A stretch of DNA of 64,000 nucleotides from NCBI GenBank assembly GCA_039720395.1, contig CM077833.1:6339036-6403035 (forward strand), given 5' to 3'. Every line of letters starts with the position of its first letter. Within the stretch, counting starts at the first letter, position 1. Positions 11,301 to 24,019 of this stretch are shown here, one piece after another. Under the pieces are notes generated by a model that saw nothing but the letters and a program-made list of their open reading frames with translations, had not been told where the DNA came from and made no database searches. The stretch is from Liquidambar formosana (Eukaryota; Streptophyta; Magnoliopsida; Saxifragales; Altingiaceae). Made by a program: the position numbers and the translations under genes.

Positions 11301-12785
11301 CCCTGCTAAAAGAAGGAGAAAACAGCAACAAGAACATCATTACCAACAATATTCCATGCCTTTTTAAAGAACAACGGAGAAAACCCATCATGCCCCGGAG
11401 CTTTGTCATTGTGGAGAGAAAACAGGGTCTCTTTAATCTCTTGAAAAGTAACCGACCTGTTAAGATGGGTCAAATGATCCTCATTCCAGGCAAAATCCTA
11501 AAGGTTGCTCAAGATAGTAGCTCTGTTAGGACAGCTATCAGTAGTGGTGCACAACAACTTCTGAAAGAAACTAATAGCTTCCTCTTTAATCTCAGTGGGA
11601 GAAGATAGAAGAGTACCAGCACTATTGTAAATCTTGTTGATAGAGTTGTAAGCATTACGAGCTTTGACAGACTTGTGGAAGAACACAGTATTTTGATCCC
11701 CAAGCTTAAGCCAATTGATACGAGACTTTTGCTTAAGGAAGGCTTTCTTAACTGAAGAGGCTGCAACAAAATCACGAAGACAGGACCTTTCTTCCATAAT
11801 AAAATTCTGCATTTGAGGATTGTTCAACAAATTGACCTGGGAATTATTAAGCTTAGCCTTAGCTTGTTGCACTTTGTCACTGATAGCTCCATACTGGGTG
11901 GCATTGAATTTTTTTTAGTTCTTTTTTGAGACCTTTGAGCTTGCTGTATAATATGAACATAGGAGTACCTTGGAACTGTAAATCCCAACATTTCTGCACA
12001 ATGCCAAGGAAATCAGGATGATTAGTCTAGAAGTTAAAAAATTTAAATGATTTCTTTATGTTATCTTTCCTGATAGAGCCCGAAATAATCACAGGAGAAT
12101 GGTCAGAAATGCCAGGATTGCCAAACACCGCAACTGAGCAAGGATATTTATCAATCCACCCTTCATTGATAAGTGCTCTGTCTAATTTGCAAGCAATAAG
12201 GGAATCACCTTGTCGTTTATTAGTCCAGGTGAATAAAGGACCTATAAACGGCATGTCCACAATGTCAGCTTGTAACAAACAGTTGTGGAAATAAGAAATG
12301 GCAGAACTTGTGGAGTTAACTCCTCCAAAACTTTCACTGCAATAACGGACAGTGTTAAAATCGCCAAGAAGTAACCAGGGAGTGGAATTATTAGTGGCAG
12401 CCAGAGAAGAAATATGATTCCATAACAAAACTCTATCCTGCTGAGAGTTGGAAGCATAAACAAATGAGCATAAGAAATACTCCTGATCCTTTAAAGAATG
12501 AACATAGCAGTGGATAATTTCGTCAGTAGAGAACGCAACTTGCACCTTCACCTCCAAAGGATTCCAACACACCCATATGCGCCCTTGAGTGGAGGCATGA
12601 TAATTGTGAGCAAGCTGCCAACCAGGGTCTATAGAGCAAAAGATTCTATCCAGATGAACATTTCTAACTTTGGTTTCAGCAAGACCAAACATACTAAGAT
12701 TATTATCCTTGACAAGAGACCGAACTTCTTTTTGTTTAAGAGGGTCATTGAGACCTCTAATATTCCAAAAAGCCTTATTAATCAT
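11301..12785 (-). pseudogene. LINE A ORF2, endonuclease and linker part
   Basis: This begins with an ATG that overlaps the ORF1 stop. The APE-type endonuclease reads FWNIRGLNDPLKQKEV (Asn site), LAETK (catalytic Glu), WLLLGDFNTV and GISDHSP, the usual order of metal and catalytic residues; it nicks target DNA to prime reverse transcription. A TAG near 12,027 replaces a Trp codon (FFNF*TNHPDF, compare FFNFWTNHPDF in the plus-strand LINE). The frame then continues through the linker FLKQKSRINWLKLGDQNT to about 11,498 and a second frame reaching the pre-RT region. Element ii interrupts it at about 11,300 and most of the RT is lost. Confidence 0.85.
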
Positions 12786-12787
12786 TA
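12783..12787 (-). promoter_or_regulatory. ORF1 stop / ORF2 start overlap (TAATG)
   Basis: On the minus strand the ORF1 stop TAA and the ORF2 start ATG share one base, giving TAATG. The same arrangement is visible at 58,355-58,359, and a four-base ATGA overlap occurs at 28,168-28,171. In the insect LINE SART1 a TAATG overlap is known to drive termination-reinitiation, so the same coupling is a reasonable inference here. Confidence 0.6.
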
Positions 12788-14869
12788 AGAACTAGAAATT
12801 AATTTAGATACCTTCCCCTTATCAGGGGTACTCAGCTTACTTGGCCCAGGGGAAGAAGGAGGATTAGCAGGCTTCTGGTTACTACGGCCCTTCTTCTTTT
12901 TATTATTCCCCATGTTCCCTTTGTTATTCCCTTTACTCACAAGTTCATCAATTTTCATATTTGCATACCTAGCATTTATCTCAAGAGACGATTCAGAATC
13001 AGTAGCAATAGAGCCATGGGTTGTAGGAGGAGAAGAGACTAACACAGCATCTTCAATCACCTCAACGGGCTCTGCTTGCAAACTACTGAAAGGGTTGTTG
13101 TTAACTAGAGACACCGCCATACTATTCTTGGCATATGATTCCAAAACAGGAAAAGAGGAGATGACACTAGCCTCACCCATCATAGACTCGTTGTGAGAAG
13201 ACAATTCCTACGCATTACCAGAATTAACAACATTAGACACATTCTCTGGGGCCGAGGTAATGATGGTGACAACACTATCAACCTCCGCTTCTCCTCGAGC
13301 AGGCACCAAGTTTGTGACATCCTTCTTCTTAGGCATCCAAACTGTCTTGACAGCAGCAAGGCAATTAAGAGTGGAATGACCAACGGTATTACAAGTCTTG
13401 CAAACATGCGGCTTCCAAGGGTAATCAACCCCAATTTCAATGGAGCTACCATCACCTAGATTAAGGTCAACAGAGGTGGGAAACTCAGAGTTGACATCAA
13501 CTTCCACACATAATCTAGCAAAAGAAAGCCTAGACCTAGACTCTGTTAAAGCATCTAGATATAAGGGAGTACCAACTGCACTAGCCACATAACTCATACC
13601 ATCTATATTCCAATACTCTGTAGGCACATTAAATAACTTCACCCAGATAGGGATTTTTTGTAATTGAGGTTTGATCAACTCCATTTTTGGTTTCCATCTT
13701 CTCAAAATGAGAGGTTTGCCACCAATAAACCATAGACCTTCTTCCAGCACCCATTCAAGAGCTTCAGGGTTGGTGAATTTAAAGAAGAAAACTCCATTAT
13801 TTGTGGACAACACTTCCGGCATCTCCTTTCTTCCCCATAGTCTATCAACAGAGGACTTAAGAAAAGAATAGGCAGGTTTTTTATCAATAAACTGCCCCAC
13901 CAAACAATTTTTCCAATGCTCACTGCCAGCTGCAACAACCTCAGGGGGTGGAGACACAACAATTCGCCCATTAATTCACTGAGGAGGATAGAATTTCAGA
14001 TCTAAGTTAGCTCTTTTACCTGAGGAAAAAAGTTGTTTCCAATCTTTGACAATCACCTGAGGACCACTACTCGATTGAGAGTCGTGATTCTTGCCGTGGA
14101 TCATTGGGTCAGATCTTGCATTAAGAGTTAGAAAATCATCAATAAGAGTGAGGCCAGCTTGTTGGCGGAGAGCAGCTTCCCCAATGTCCTTGGAGGTGCG
14201 GCCAGATGGATAGAGAATACCCAAAGTAGAAGGCCCGCCAGAGGAGCCAGACGAGTATTCCTTTACACCGACCGGAGTAGAAATAGGAGCTGCGCTAGAA
14301 CAAGGCTCAGATCCGCTACATGAGACCCCATAAGAGCTGTACAATGGTTGAGAACCAACTGCCGAGGAGAGAGAAGGGCCCTTAAATGGGTAAACACCTA
14401 GTCCACCTCCAGATCTGGATAAAACACCAACCTCAGAAGTGATTACAGTAGAAACAGAGGTGCCGGCGTTAACAAAACCTACCGGAAATGGAGGAGCAGC
14501 ACTAGAAGTCACCGACGGAGTAAAACCAATAGGCGTACCTGCAATAGGACCAGATCCACATTGCGAGTTCACAGGGAGGACGAGATTCACCGGATCTAAA
14601 CAATTAGCTATGGTGATAGAAGAAGAGGATCCATTCACTGAACCCACAGCCGAAACTAACCCAAGACAAGGAATCCGAGTGACAGGAGGGCCAATAACAG
14701 GAGAAAAAAGCAGATCTGAAGAAGTCACACTTCGATCGATGCTATTTAAAGAGTGTTCAACAGTGATAGGTGGGAAATTAATAATAGAAGGAGGACTGGT
14801 AGAAAAGGTACCACCACCGTCCCCACTAACAGTATAAACATCATCAATGTGCAAACTAGAAGAATCCAT
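12785..14869 (-). pseudogene. LINE A ORF1 (DUF4283/CCHC) with two in-frame stops
   Basis: A single frame of about 695 codons runs from the ATG at 14,869 to TAA at 12,785, broken only by TGA at 13,976-13,978 and TAG at 13,208-13,210. The order is a Ser/Gly/Pro-rich N-terminal region (about 290 residues, including SGRTSKDIGEAALRQQ), then the DUF4283 domain (INGRIVVSPPPEV, LWGRKEMPEVLSTNNGVF, WVLEEGLWFIGGKPLILR, IPIWVKLFNVPTEYW). The knuckle CKTCNTVGHSTLNC and a Lys-rich C-terminus with NNKKKKGRSNQK follow. It differs in the tail from the ORF1-only lineage. With just two point stops in an otherwise open frame, this copy is not very old. Confidence 0.85.
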
Positions 14870-14995
14870 CAAAAAATAAATGAGATCTAATAAAAGGGAA
14901 AGGCAAAGATCGGATCACAGTGCAAAAAGTCAGCATGATGGAGAACCGGATCCTGAGCTTCTCTCTCTAGGAAGCATGATTCTGCTTTTTTTATC

Positions 14996-17900
14996 TATCT
15001 AGGAAGCGTTGTTGGGCTCCCACGAGTTTATAGTGAGTCTAAATGAGTTTGTGGCGATCTAAAAGAGTTTAAACAGTGTAGTACAACTCTAGAAAGCCTC
15101 CTAGAATTTTTTTTGGAGTGTAAAGATCTCATACGAGTTTCTAGGAAGCGTTGTGATGCTTCAATGAGTCTATGCTGACTCAAACGGAGTCTAGAGAACG
15201 TCGTGGGCTTTAGAAAGGCTCCTACGATTTTTTGGAGTGTATAGAGCCATTACGGGTGTCTAGGTAGCGTTGTGAGGCTCACATGAGTCTATGGCAACCC
15301 CAGTTGAGTCTAGAGAGTGTCGTTGACCTCAGAAAGTGTCCTAGGATTTTTTTTTGGTTGTATATAGAGCTCCTTCGGGTGTCTAGGAAGCATTGGGACG
15401 CACAAGGGGCCTATGGCCACTGAAATTCTGGCTAGAGAGGGTCATTGACTCTACAAAGCCATCCTCGTGTTTTTGTTTTTGTTTTTGTTTTTTTTTTTTT
15501 TTTTTTGTGTACAGGGCTCCAACGAGTGTTTAGGAAGCGTTCTAAGGCTCCCATGTGTCTATGGCCACTCTAATTGAGTGGGGAGATCACGTGGACTATA
15601 GAAAGCCTCCTATGATTGTTCGGAGTGCATAGAGCTCCTACGAGTGTCTAGGTAGCGTAGTGGGGCAACTTTGTGTTGATGGTAACTCTATTTGGGTCTA
15701 GAGAGTGTCGTGGACTCTACAAGGCCTCCTCGGGCTTTTTAGAGTGTATAAACCCCCTACGGGGGTCTAAGAAGGGTTTTGAGGCCCTGACGAGTCTTTG
15801 GCAACTGTGATTCAGTCCAAACAGTGTCGTGGACTCTAAAAGGCTTCCTAGGTTTTTTAGGAGTCCATAAAGGTCCTACGAGGTCTAGAAAGCGCTGTGA
15901 GGCTCCCACGAGTCTATAGAGGCTCTAATTGGGTCTAAAAAATGCGTTATCGACTTTAGAAAGCCCCCTACGATTTTTTGGAGTGCATAGAGCTCGTACT
16001 GGAGTCTAGGAAGCGTTCTTAGGCTTCCATGAGTCTATGGCGACTCAAATAGAGTCTAGAAACCGTCCTGGACTTTAGAAAGCCTCCTTGGTTTTTCAGG
16101 ACTAGATAGAGCTCCTATGGGTGTCTAGGAAGCGTTGTGAGGCTTCCATAGGTCTATGGCGACCCAAATGGAATCTACAAAGCGTCGTAGAGTCTAGAAA
16201 GCCTCCTACATTTTTTTTGAGTGTGTAGCACTCATACGGGTGTCTAAGAAGCGTTGTGAGGCTTCTATGAGTCTATGGTGACTCGGTTGGAGTGTAAAGA
16301 GCGTCGTGCACTTTAGAAAGCCACCTTGGAATTTTCGGACTGTATGGAGATCCTACGGATGTCCAGGGAAACGTTGTGAGGCTCTCACAACTCTATGCGA
16401 CACTAATTGAGTCTAGACGGTGTCATGGACTCTAGAAAGCCTCCTATGATTTTTAGGTGTTTATAGTGCTCCAATGGGTGTCTAGGAAGTGTTGCGAGCC
16501 ATGCATGCATCTATTGCGACTGCAATTGTGACTAGAGAGCGCCATGGACTATAGAAAGCCTCCGAGGTCTTTTTGGATCATATAGAGCTCCCTACGGCGT
16601 TCAAGGAGGCATTGTGGGCCTACCACGAGTCTATGGTGACTCTAATTGAGTCGATGGCGACTATAATTGAGTCTAAAGGCTGTCGTGGACTGTAGAGCAA
16701 ATACGGGTGTCTAGGAAGCGTTGGGAGGCTTCAATGAGTCTATGGGGACTCAAATGGAGTGTAGAGAGCATCGAGGACTTTAGAAAGGCTCCTATGATTT
16801 TTCGGAGTGTATAGAACTCCTACGGGCTTCTAGGATTGTTTAGAGTCTATAGAGCTTTTACGGAAGTCTAGGAAGCGTTGTGGGGCTCCCACGAGTTTGT
16901 AGTGACTCTAATTGAGTCTGTGTAAAGAGCGTCTTTACACTTGAATGGAGTGTAAAGAGCTTCTACAGTTGTCCTGGGAAACATTGTGAGGCTCCCACAA
17001 CTCTATGTGACACTAATTGAGTTTAGATGGTGTCGTGGACTCCAAAAAGCCTCCTACGATTTTTAGTTGATTATAGAGAGCTCCAACGGGTGTCTAGGAA
17101 GCGTTGCGAGCCTCGCGTGCGTCTATTGCGACTCCAATTGTGACTAGAGAGCGTCATGGACTCTAGAAAGCCTCCTGGGATTTTTTGGAGCGTATAGAGC
17201 TCCCTACGGCGTTCAAGGAGGCATTGTGGGCCTACCGCGAGTCTATGGTGACTCTAATTGAGTCGATGGCAACTATAATTGAGTCTAGAGACCATCGTGG
17301 ACTCTGGAAAGCCCCCTATGATTTTTTGGAGTGTGCAGAGCAACTACGGGTGTCTAGGAAGTGGTGGGAGGCTTCAATGAGTTTATGGGGACTCAAATGG
17401 AGTGTAGAGAGCATCGAGGACTTTAGAAAGGCTCCTACGGTTTTTCGAAGTGTATAGAACTCGGGCTTCTAGGATTGTTTGGAGTGTATAGAGCTTTTAC
17501 GTAGGTCTAGGAAGCATTGTCGGGCTCCCACGAGTTTGTAGTGACTCTAATTGAGTCTGTGCCGATCTAAATGAGTTTAGACACTGTAGTTGTCTCTAGA
17601 AAGCCTCTTAGGATTTTTTTTGGAGTGTAAAGATCTCATACGAGTTTTTAGGAAGTGTTGTGATGCTTCAATGAGTCCATGCTAACTCAAACGGAGTCTA
17701 GAGAGCGTCGTGGGCTTTATAAAGACTCCTACGATTTTTAGGAGTGTATAAGCCGTTACGGGTTTCTAGGTAGCGTTGTGAGGCTCCCATGAGTCTATGG
17801 CAACTCTGGTTGAGTCTAGAGAGCGTCGTTGACCTCAGAAAGTGTCCTAGGATGATTTTGTGTGTGTGTGTGTGTGGATAGAGCTCCTTCGGGTGTCTAG

Positions 17901-20900
17901 GAAGCATTGGGACGCTCAACGGGTTCTATGGCCTCTCAAATTGTGACTAGAGAGGGTCGTTGACTCTACAAAGCTATCCTCGTGTGTTTTTTTTTTTTTT
18001 TTTTTTTTCCTTGAGTGTACATGGCACCTACGGGTGTGAGGCTCCCACGTGTCTATGGCGACTCTAATTGAGTGGAGAGATCCCATGGGTTCAAGAAAGC
18101 CTCCTATGATTGTTTGGAATGCATTGAGCTCCTACGAGTGTCTAGGTAGCGTAGTGGGGCAACTTTGTGTTGATGGTAATTCTATTTGGGTCTAGAGAGC
18201 GTCGTGGACTCTTGAAGGCCTCCTCAGGCTTTTTAGAGTGTATAGACCTCCTAAGGGGGTCTAAGAAGGGTTTTGAGGCCCCGACAAGCCTATACCGACT
18301 GTGTCGTGGACACTAAAAGGCCTCCTAGGATTTGTAGGAGTGCATAGAGGTCCTACGAGGTCTAGAAAGCGCTGTGAGGCTCCCACAAGTCTATGGAGGC
18401 TCTAACTGGGTCTAGAATGCGTCATGGACTTTAGAAAGCCCTCTACGATTTTTTTGAGTGTGTAGAACTCGTACTGGAGTCTAGGAGGCGTTCTTAGGCA
18501 TCCATGAGTCTGTGGCAACTCAAATAGATTCTAGAGAGTGTCCTGGACATTAGAAAGCCTCCTCGGTTTTTAAAGACTAGATAGAGCTCTTACGGGTGTC
18601 TAGGAAGCATTGTGAGACTTCCACAACACTATGGCGACCCAAATGAAATCTACAGAGCGTTGTGGAGTCTAGAAAGCCTCTACGATTTTTTTGGAGTGTG
18701 TAGCGCTCGTACGGGTGTCTAAGAAGCGTTGTGAGGCTTCTATGAGTCTATGGTGACTTGAATGGAGTGTAAAGAGCGTCGTGCACTTTAGAAAGCCACG
18801 AAGGAATTTTCGGGTTGTATAGAGATCCTACGATTGTCCTGGGAAACGTTATGGGGCTCCCACAACTCTATGTGACACTAATTGAGTCTAGACGGTGTCG
18901 TGGACTCCAAAAAGCCTCCTACGATTTTTAGGTGATTATAGAGAGCTCCAACGGGTGTCTAGGAAGCGTTGCGAGCCTCGCATGCATCTATTGCGACTCC
19001 AATTATGACTGGAGAGCGTCATGGACTCTAGAAAGCCTCCTGGGATTTTTTGGAGCGTATAGAGCTCCCTACGGCGTTTAAGGAGGCATTGTGGGCCTAC
19101 CACGAGTCTATGGTGACTCTAATTGAGTCGATGGCGACTATAATTGAGTCTAGAGACCGTCGTGGACTCCGGAAAGCCCCGTACGATTTTTTGGAGTGTG
19201 CAGAGCAAATACGGGTGTCTAAGAAGCAGTGGGAGGCTTCAATGAGTTTATGGGGACTCAAATGGAGTGCAGAGAGCGTCGAGGACTTTAGAAAGGCTCC
19301 TACGATTTTTCGGAGTGTGTAGAACTCCTACGGGCTTCTAGGATTGTTTGGAGTGTATAGAGCTTTTACATAGGTCTAAGAAGCGTTGTGGGGCTCCCAC
19401 AAGTTTGTAGTGACTCTAATTGAGTCTGTGCCAATCTAAATGGGTTTAGACAGTGTAGTTGTCTCTAAAAAGCCTCCTAGGATTTTTTTTTTGGAGTGTA
19501 AAGATCTCATACGAGTTTCTAGGAAGCGTTGTGATGCTTCAATGAGTCTATGCTGACTCAAACGGAGTCTAGAGAGCGTCGTGGGCTTTAGAAAGGCTCC
19601 TACAATTTTTAGGAGTGTATAGAGCCGTTACGGGTGTCTAGGTAGCGTTGTGAGGCTCCCACGAGTCTATGGCGACTCTAGTTGAGTCTAGAGAGCGTTG
19701 TTGACGTCAGAAAGTGTCCTAGGATTTTTTATTTTTTTATTTTTTTTAATTTTGTGTGTGTGTGTGTGTACATAGAGCTCCTTCGGGTGTCTAGGAAGCA
19801 TTGGGACGCTCAATGGGTCTTTGGCCACTGAAATTGTAGCTAGAGAGGGTCGTTGACTCTACAAAGCTATCCTCGTGCTTTTGTTTTTGTTTTTTTTTCT
19901 TTGAGTGTACATGGCTCCTACAGGTGTTTAGGAAGCATTGTGAGGCTCCCACATGTCTATGGCGACTCTAATTGAGTGGAGAGATCCCGTGGGTTCTAGA
20001 AAGCCTCCTATGATTGTTCGGAGTGCATAGAGCTCCTACGAATGTCTAGGTAGCATAGTGGGGTAACTTTGTGTTGATAGTAACTCTATTTAGGTGTAGA
20101 AAGCGTCGTGGACTCTAGAAGGCCTCCTCGGGCTTTTTAGAGTGTATAGACCTCCTAAGGGCGTCTAAGAAGGGTTTTGAGGCCCCGACGAGTCTATGGC
20201 GACTGTGATTGAGTCTAGACAGCATCGTGGACTCTACATAGAGGTCCTACAAGGTCTAGAAAGTGCTGTGAGTCTAGAATGCATCATGGACTTTAGAAAG
20301 CCCCCAATGATTTTTTGGAGTGCGTAGAGCTCGTACCGGAGTCTGGGAAGCGTTCTTAGGCTTCCTTGTGTCTGTGGCGACTCAAATAGAGTCTAGAGAG
20401 CATCCTGCACGTTAGAAAGCCTCCTTGGTTTTTCAGGACTAGATAGAGCTCTTACAGGTGTCTAGGAAGTGTTGTGAGGCTTCCACAAGTCTGTGGCGAC
20501 CCAAATGGAATCTACAGAGCATCGTGGAGTCTAGAAAGCCTCCTACGATTTTTTGGAGTGTGTAGTGCTCGTATGGGTGTCTAAGAAGCGTTGTGAGGTT
20601 TCTATGAGTCTATGGCAACTCGAATGGAGTGTAAAGAGTGTTGTGCACTTTAGAAAGCCACCAAGGAATTTTCGGACTATATAGGGATCCTACAGTTGTC
20701 CTGGGAAACGTTGTGAGGCTCCCACAACTCTATGCGACACTAATTGAGTTTAGACGGTGTTGTGGACTCCAAAAAGCCTCCTACGATTTTTAGGTGATTA
20801 TAGAGAGCTCCAACGGGTGTCTACGAAGCGTTGTAGCCTCGCATGCTCTATTGTGACTCCAATTGTGACTAGAGAGCGTCATGGACTCTAGAAAGCCTCT

Positions 20901-21332
20901 TGGGATTTTTTGGAGCATATAGATCTCCCTACGGCGTTCAAGGAGGCATTGTGGGCTTACCACGAGTCTATGGTGACCCTAATTGAGTCAATGGCGACTA
21001 TAATTGAGTCTAGAGACTGTCGTGGACTGTAGAAAGCCCCCTACGATTTTTTGGAGTGTGTAGAACAAATACGGGTGCCTAGGAAGCGGTGGGAGGCTCC
21101 AATGAGTTTATGGGGACTCAAATGGAGTGTAGAGAGTGTCGTGGACTTTTGAAAGGCTCCTACGATTTTTCGGAGTGTATAGAACCCCTACGGGCTTCTA
21201 GGATTGTTTGGAGTGTGTTGAGCTTTTATGTAAGTCTAGGTAGCGTTGTGAGGCTCCCACGAGTCTATGGTGACTCTAATTGAGTCTAGAGAGCGTTGTT
21301 GACCTCAGAAAGTGTTCTAGGATGTTTTCTTT

Positions 21333-21382
<50 letters not shown>

Positions 21383-22900
21383 GAGCTCCTTCAGGTGTCT
21401 AGGAAGCATTGGGACGCTCAACGGGTCTATGCCCATTGAAATTGTGGCTAGAGAGGGTCGTTGACTCTACAAAGCCGTCCTCGTGTTTTTGGTTTTTTTT
21501 TTTTTCTTTGAGTGTACATGGCTCCTACGGGTGTTTAGGAAGCATTGTGAGGTTCCCACGTGTCTATGGCAACTCTAATTGAGTGGAGAGATCCCGTGGG
21601 CTCTAGAAAGCCTCTTATGATTGTTTGGAGTGCATAGAGCTCCTACGAGTGTCTAGGTAGTGTAGTGGGGCAACTTTGTGTTGATGGTAACTCTATTTGG
21701 GTCTAGAGAGCGTTGTGGACTCTAGAAGGCCTCCTCGGGCTTTTTAGAGTGTATAGACCTCCTAAGGGGGTCTAAGAAGGGTTTTGAGGCCCCGACGAGT
21801 CTATGGCGACTGTGATTGAGTCTAGACAGCGTCGTGGGCTCTAAACGGGCTCCTAGGATTTTTAGGAGTGCATGGAGGTCCTACGAGGTCTAGAAAGCGC
21901 TATGAGGCTCCCATGAGTCTGTGGAGGCTCTAACTGTGTCTAGAATGCGTCATGGACTTTAGAAAGCCCCCTACGATGTTTTGGAGTGCGTAGAGCTCGT
22001 ACTGGAGTCTAGGATGTGTTCTTTTGCTTCCATGAGTCTGTGGTGACTCAAATAGAGTCTAGAGAGCATCCTGGACTCTAGAAAGCCTCCTTAGTTTTTC
22101 AGGACTAGATAGAGCTCCTACGGGTGTCTAGGAAGCGTTGTGAGGCTTCCACAAGTCTTTGGCGACCCAAATGGAATCTACAGAGCGTCGTGGAGTCTAG
22201 AAAGCCTCCTATGATTTTTGGGAGTGTGTAGCGCTCGTACAGGATTCTAAGAAGCGTTGTGAGGCTTCTATGAGTCTATGGCGACTCTAATGGAGTGTAA
22301 AGAGCGTCGTGCACTTTAGAAAGCCACGTAGCAATTTTCGGACTGTATGGAGATCCTACGGATGTCCAGGGAAACGTTTTGAGGCTTCCACAACTCTATG
22401 CAACACTGATTGAGTCTAGATAGTGTCGTGGACTCTAGAAAGCCTCCTACGATTTTTAGGTGTTTATAGAGCTCCAACGGGTGTCTAGGAAGCGTTGCGA
22501 GCCTCACATGCATCTATTGCGACTCCAATTGTGATTGGAGAACGTCATGGACTCAAGAAAGCCTCCTGGGTTTTCTTGGAGCTTATAGAGCTCCCTACGG
22601 CGTTCAAGGAGGAATTGTGGGCCTACCACGAGTCTATGGTGACTCTAATTGAGTTGATGGTGACTATCATTGAGTCTAGAGCAAATATGGGTGTCTAGGA
22701 AGCATTGGGAGGCTTCAATGAGTCTATGGGGACTCAAATGGAGGGTAGACCGTCAAGGATTTTTTGGAGTGTATAGAACTCCTACGAGCTTCTAGGATTG
22801 TTTGGTGTGTATAGAGCTTTTACGTAAGTCTAGGAAGTGTTATGGGGCTCCCACGAGTTTATAGTGACTCTAATTGAGTCTGTGGCGATCTAAATAAGTT
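14996..22900. repeat. 119-bp satellite array, block 2
   Basis: This block shows the higher-order order most clearly. Successive monomer starts at 22,125, 22,244, 22,363, 22,482 and 22,601 are each exactly 119 bp apart. Marker monomers start at 15,764, 18,258, 20,162 and 21,769; the 18,258-20,162 interval is 1,904 bp. One monomer type is always short (about 38 bp, CTTCTAGGATTGTTTGGAGTG...). Another type carries an extra GAGTCGATGGCGACTATAAT. Within the fixed type that follows the CCGTTACGGG end, the T tract is replaced by (TG)n at 17,862-17,876, 19,755-19,768 and 21,337-21,379. No gene is present. Confidence 0.95.
21337..21379. repeat. (TG)n microsatellite within a satellite monomer
   Basis: About 21 TG units are embedded in the satellite monomer type that elsewhere holds a T tract. 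The longest relatives are at 32,647-32,683, with shorter ones at 17,862-17,876 and 19,755-19,768, always in the same position of the higher-order unit. Confidence 0.95.
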
Positions 22901-24019
22901 TTTTTTTTTTTTTTTTTTTGGTAGGTAAGAATTTATATAAAATAAAAGAAAAGAATTATAGTATAAGATCACTCAAGGCCAAACAAGAAAAGCTAACCTA
23001 CCATCTCCAAGAAACACACCCAAATAACCCTTAAAAGATAAAGGTTATTTGATTGTGTAAGCTCGTCGAGACAAAACAACTACAAAAAAGAAAGATTACA
23101 AAGATAAGATCTCATAAGAGATACCCCAATTCATTCACAAAGTACTATTTTTATCATTGTCTTGGATTTTTTGAAGACTAGCAGCCCGGAATCTCACATC
23201 ATTAACAATATTGCTGAAAATTTTATCCCCTGGCCCAAAATGATTGTCATGGATGCGACCATTTCTCTCATACCAAATATTGGAAATAGTAGATGCCCAT
23301 GCTAACTTTTTAATAACAGAACTAAAAGAGTTTCCTTTTATGGGTGGCCCAGTTTAATTCATTCAACCAGGATCTTGGATGGCGAAAGTAGCAGCAAAGC
23401 CCAAGAACACGCCCCCATATAGAAGCTGTAATGCTGCATGAGAAAAAAATATGGTCTCGAGTTTCCACATGTTGATTACAGAAAACACAAGTAGCATTAG
23501 TAATCAAACCCCATGCTCTCAATTTGTCCAAAGTAGGTAAGCGATCAAGAATAGCAAGCCAAGTGATGAAGGCATGTTTGTGAATAGCCTTCTGAAAGCA
23601 AACCAACTTGTGCTAAACCACATTAGCATTCCTTGGTCTAATAGTCTCCCAAGCAGAGGAGGTGGAGAAGATATAATTACTAGCAGGAATCCACAAGACT
23701 CTATCCTTTCTATTAGCATTGGGAACAAAGTTGGAGGGAATATCAGCTTGAATTTCATTAAGCTCAAAAGTAACAGTAGCAGGCTAGTTCCATGAATTAT
23801 TAGAAATGATGGAGCTCACCTTAGCCGAAGAAGGAAGGGCAGCATCATAAATAACACGTCTCCCATATCTAGGGACAATCGGACCACCAGGAAGCCAACT
23901 ATCATGCCAAAGGAAAGTACTCTGCCCATCACCAATTTGATGTTTGAGAAAAGGCCTGACAATATCCCTGATTTTCAAAAGTTTGCGCCAAACCCAGGAA
24001 CATTCAGAAGGAAGGTCTG

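Larger units (their letters stand above)
8895..14995 (-). mobile_element. Chimeric LINE complex A (5' LINE joined to ORF1-only element)
   Basis: Read on the minus strand, the order is a 5' UTR containing CTAGAGAGAGAAGCTC (also found in the other two LINEs), LINE ORF1, the endonuclease part of ORF2, an inserted ORF1-only 3' fragment (10,872-11,300) and a short piece of RT. An abrupt switch near 10,738 then leads into an ORF1-only element that ends in poly-A (T tract at 8,895-8,915). The remaining RT and the C-terminal zinc region of ORF2 are absent. The flanking satellite does not show matching duplications: it stops in one monomer type on the left and resumes several types later on the right. 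Nineteen bases (8,876-8,894) between satellite and tail are unexplained. Confidence 0.85.

Noticed and set aside
17185..19322. Similar 90-codon frames at 17,185 and 19,050
   Set aside because: They are the same pair of satellite monomers in two higher-order units. Their similarity reflects the repeat and not protein conservation.
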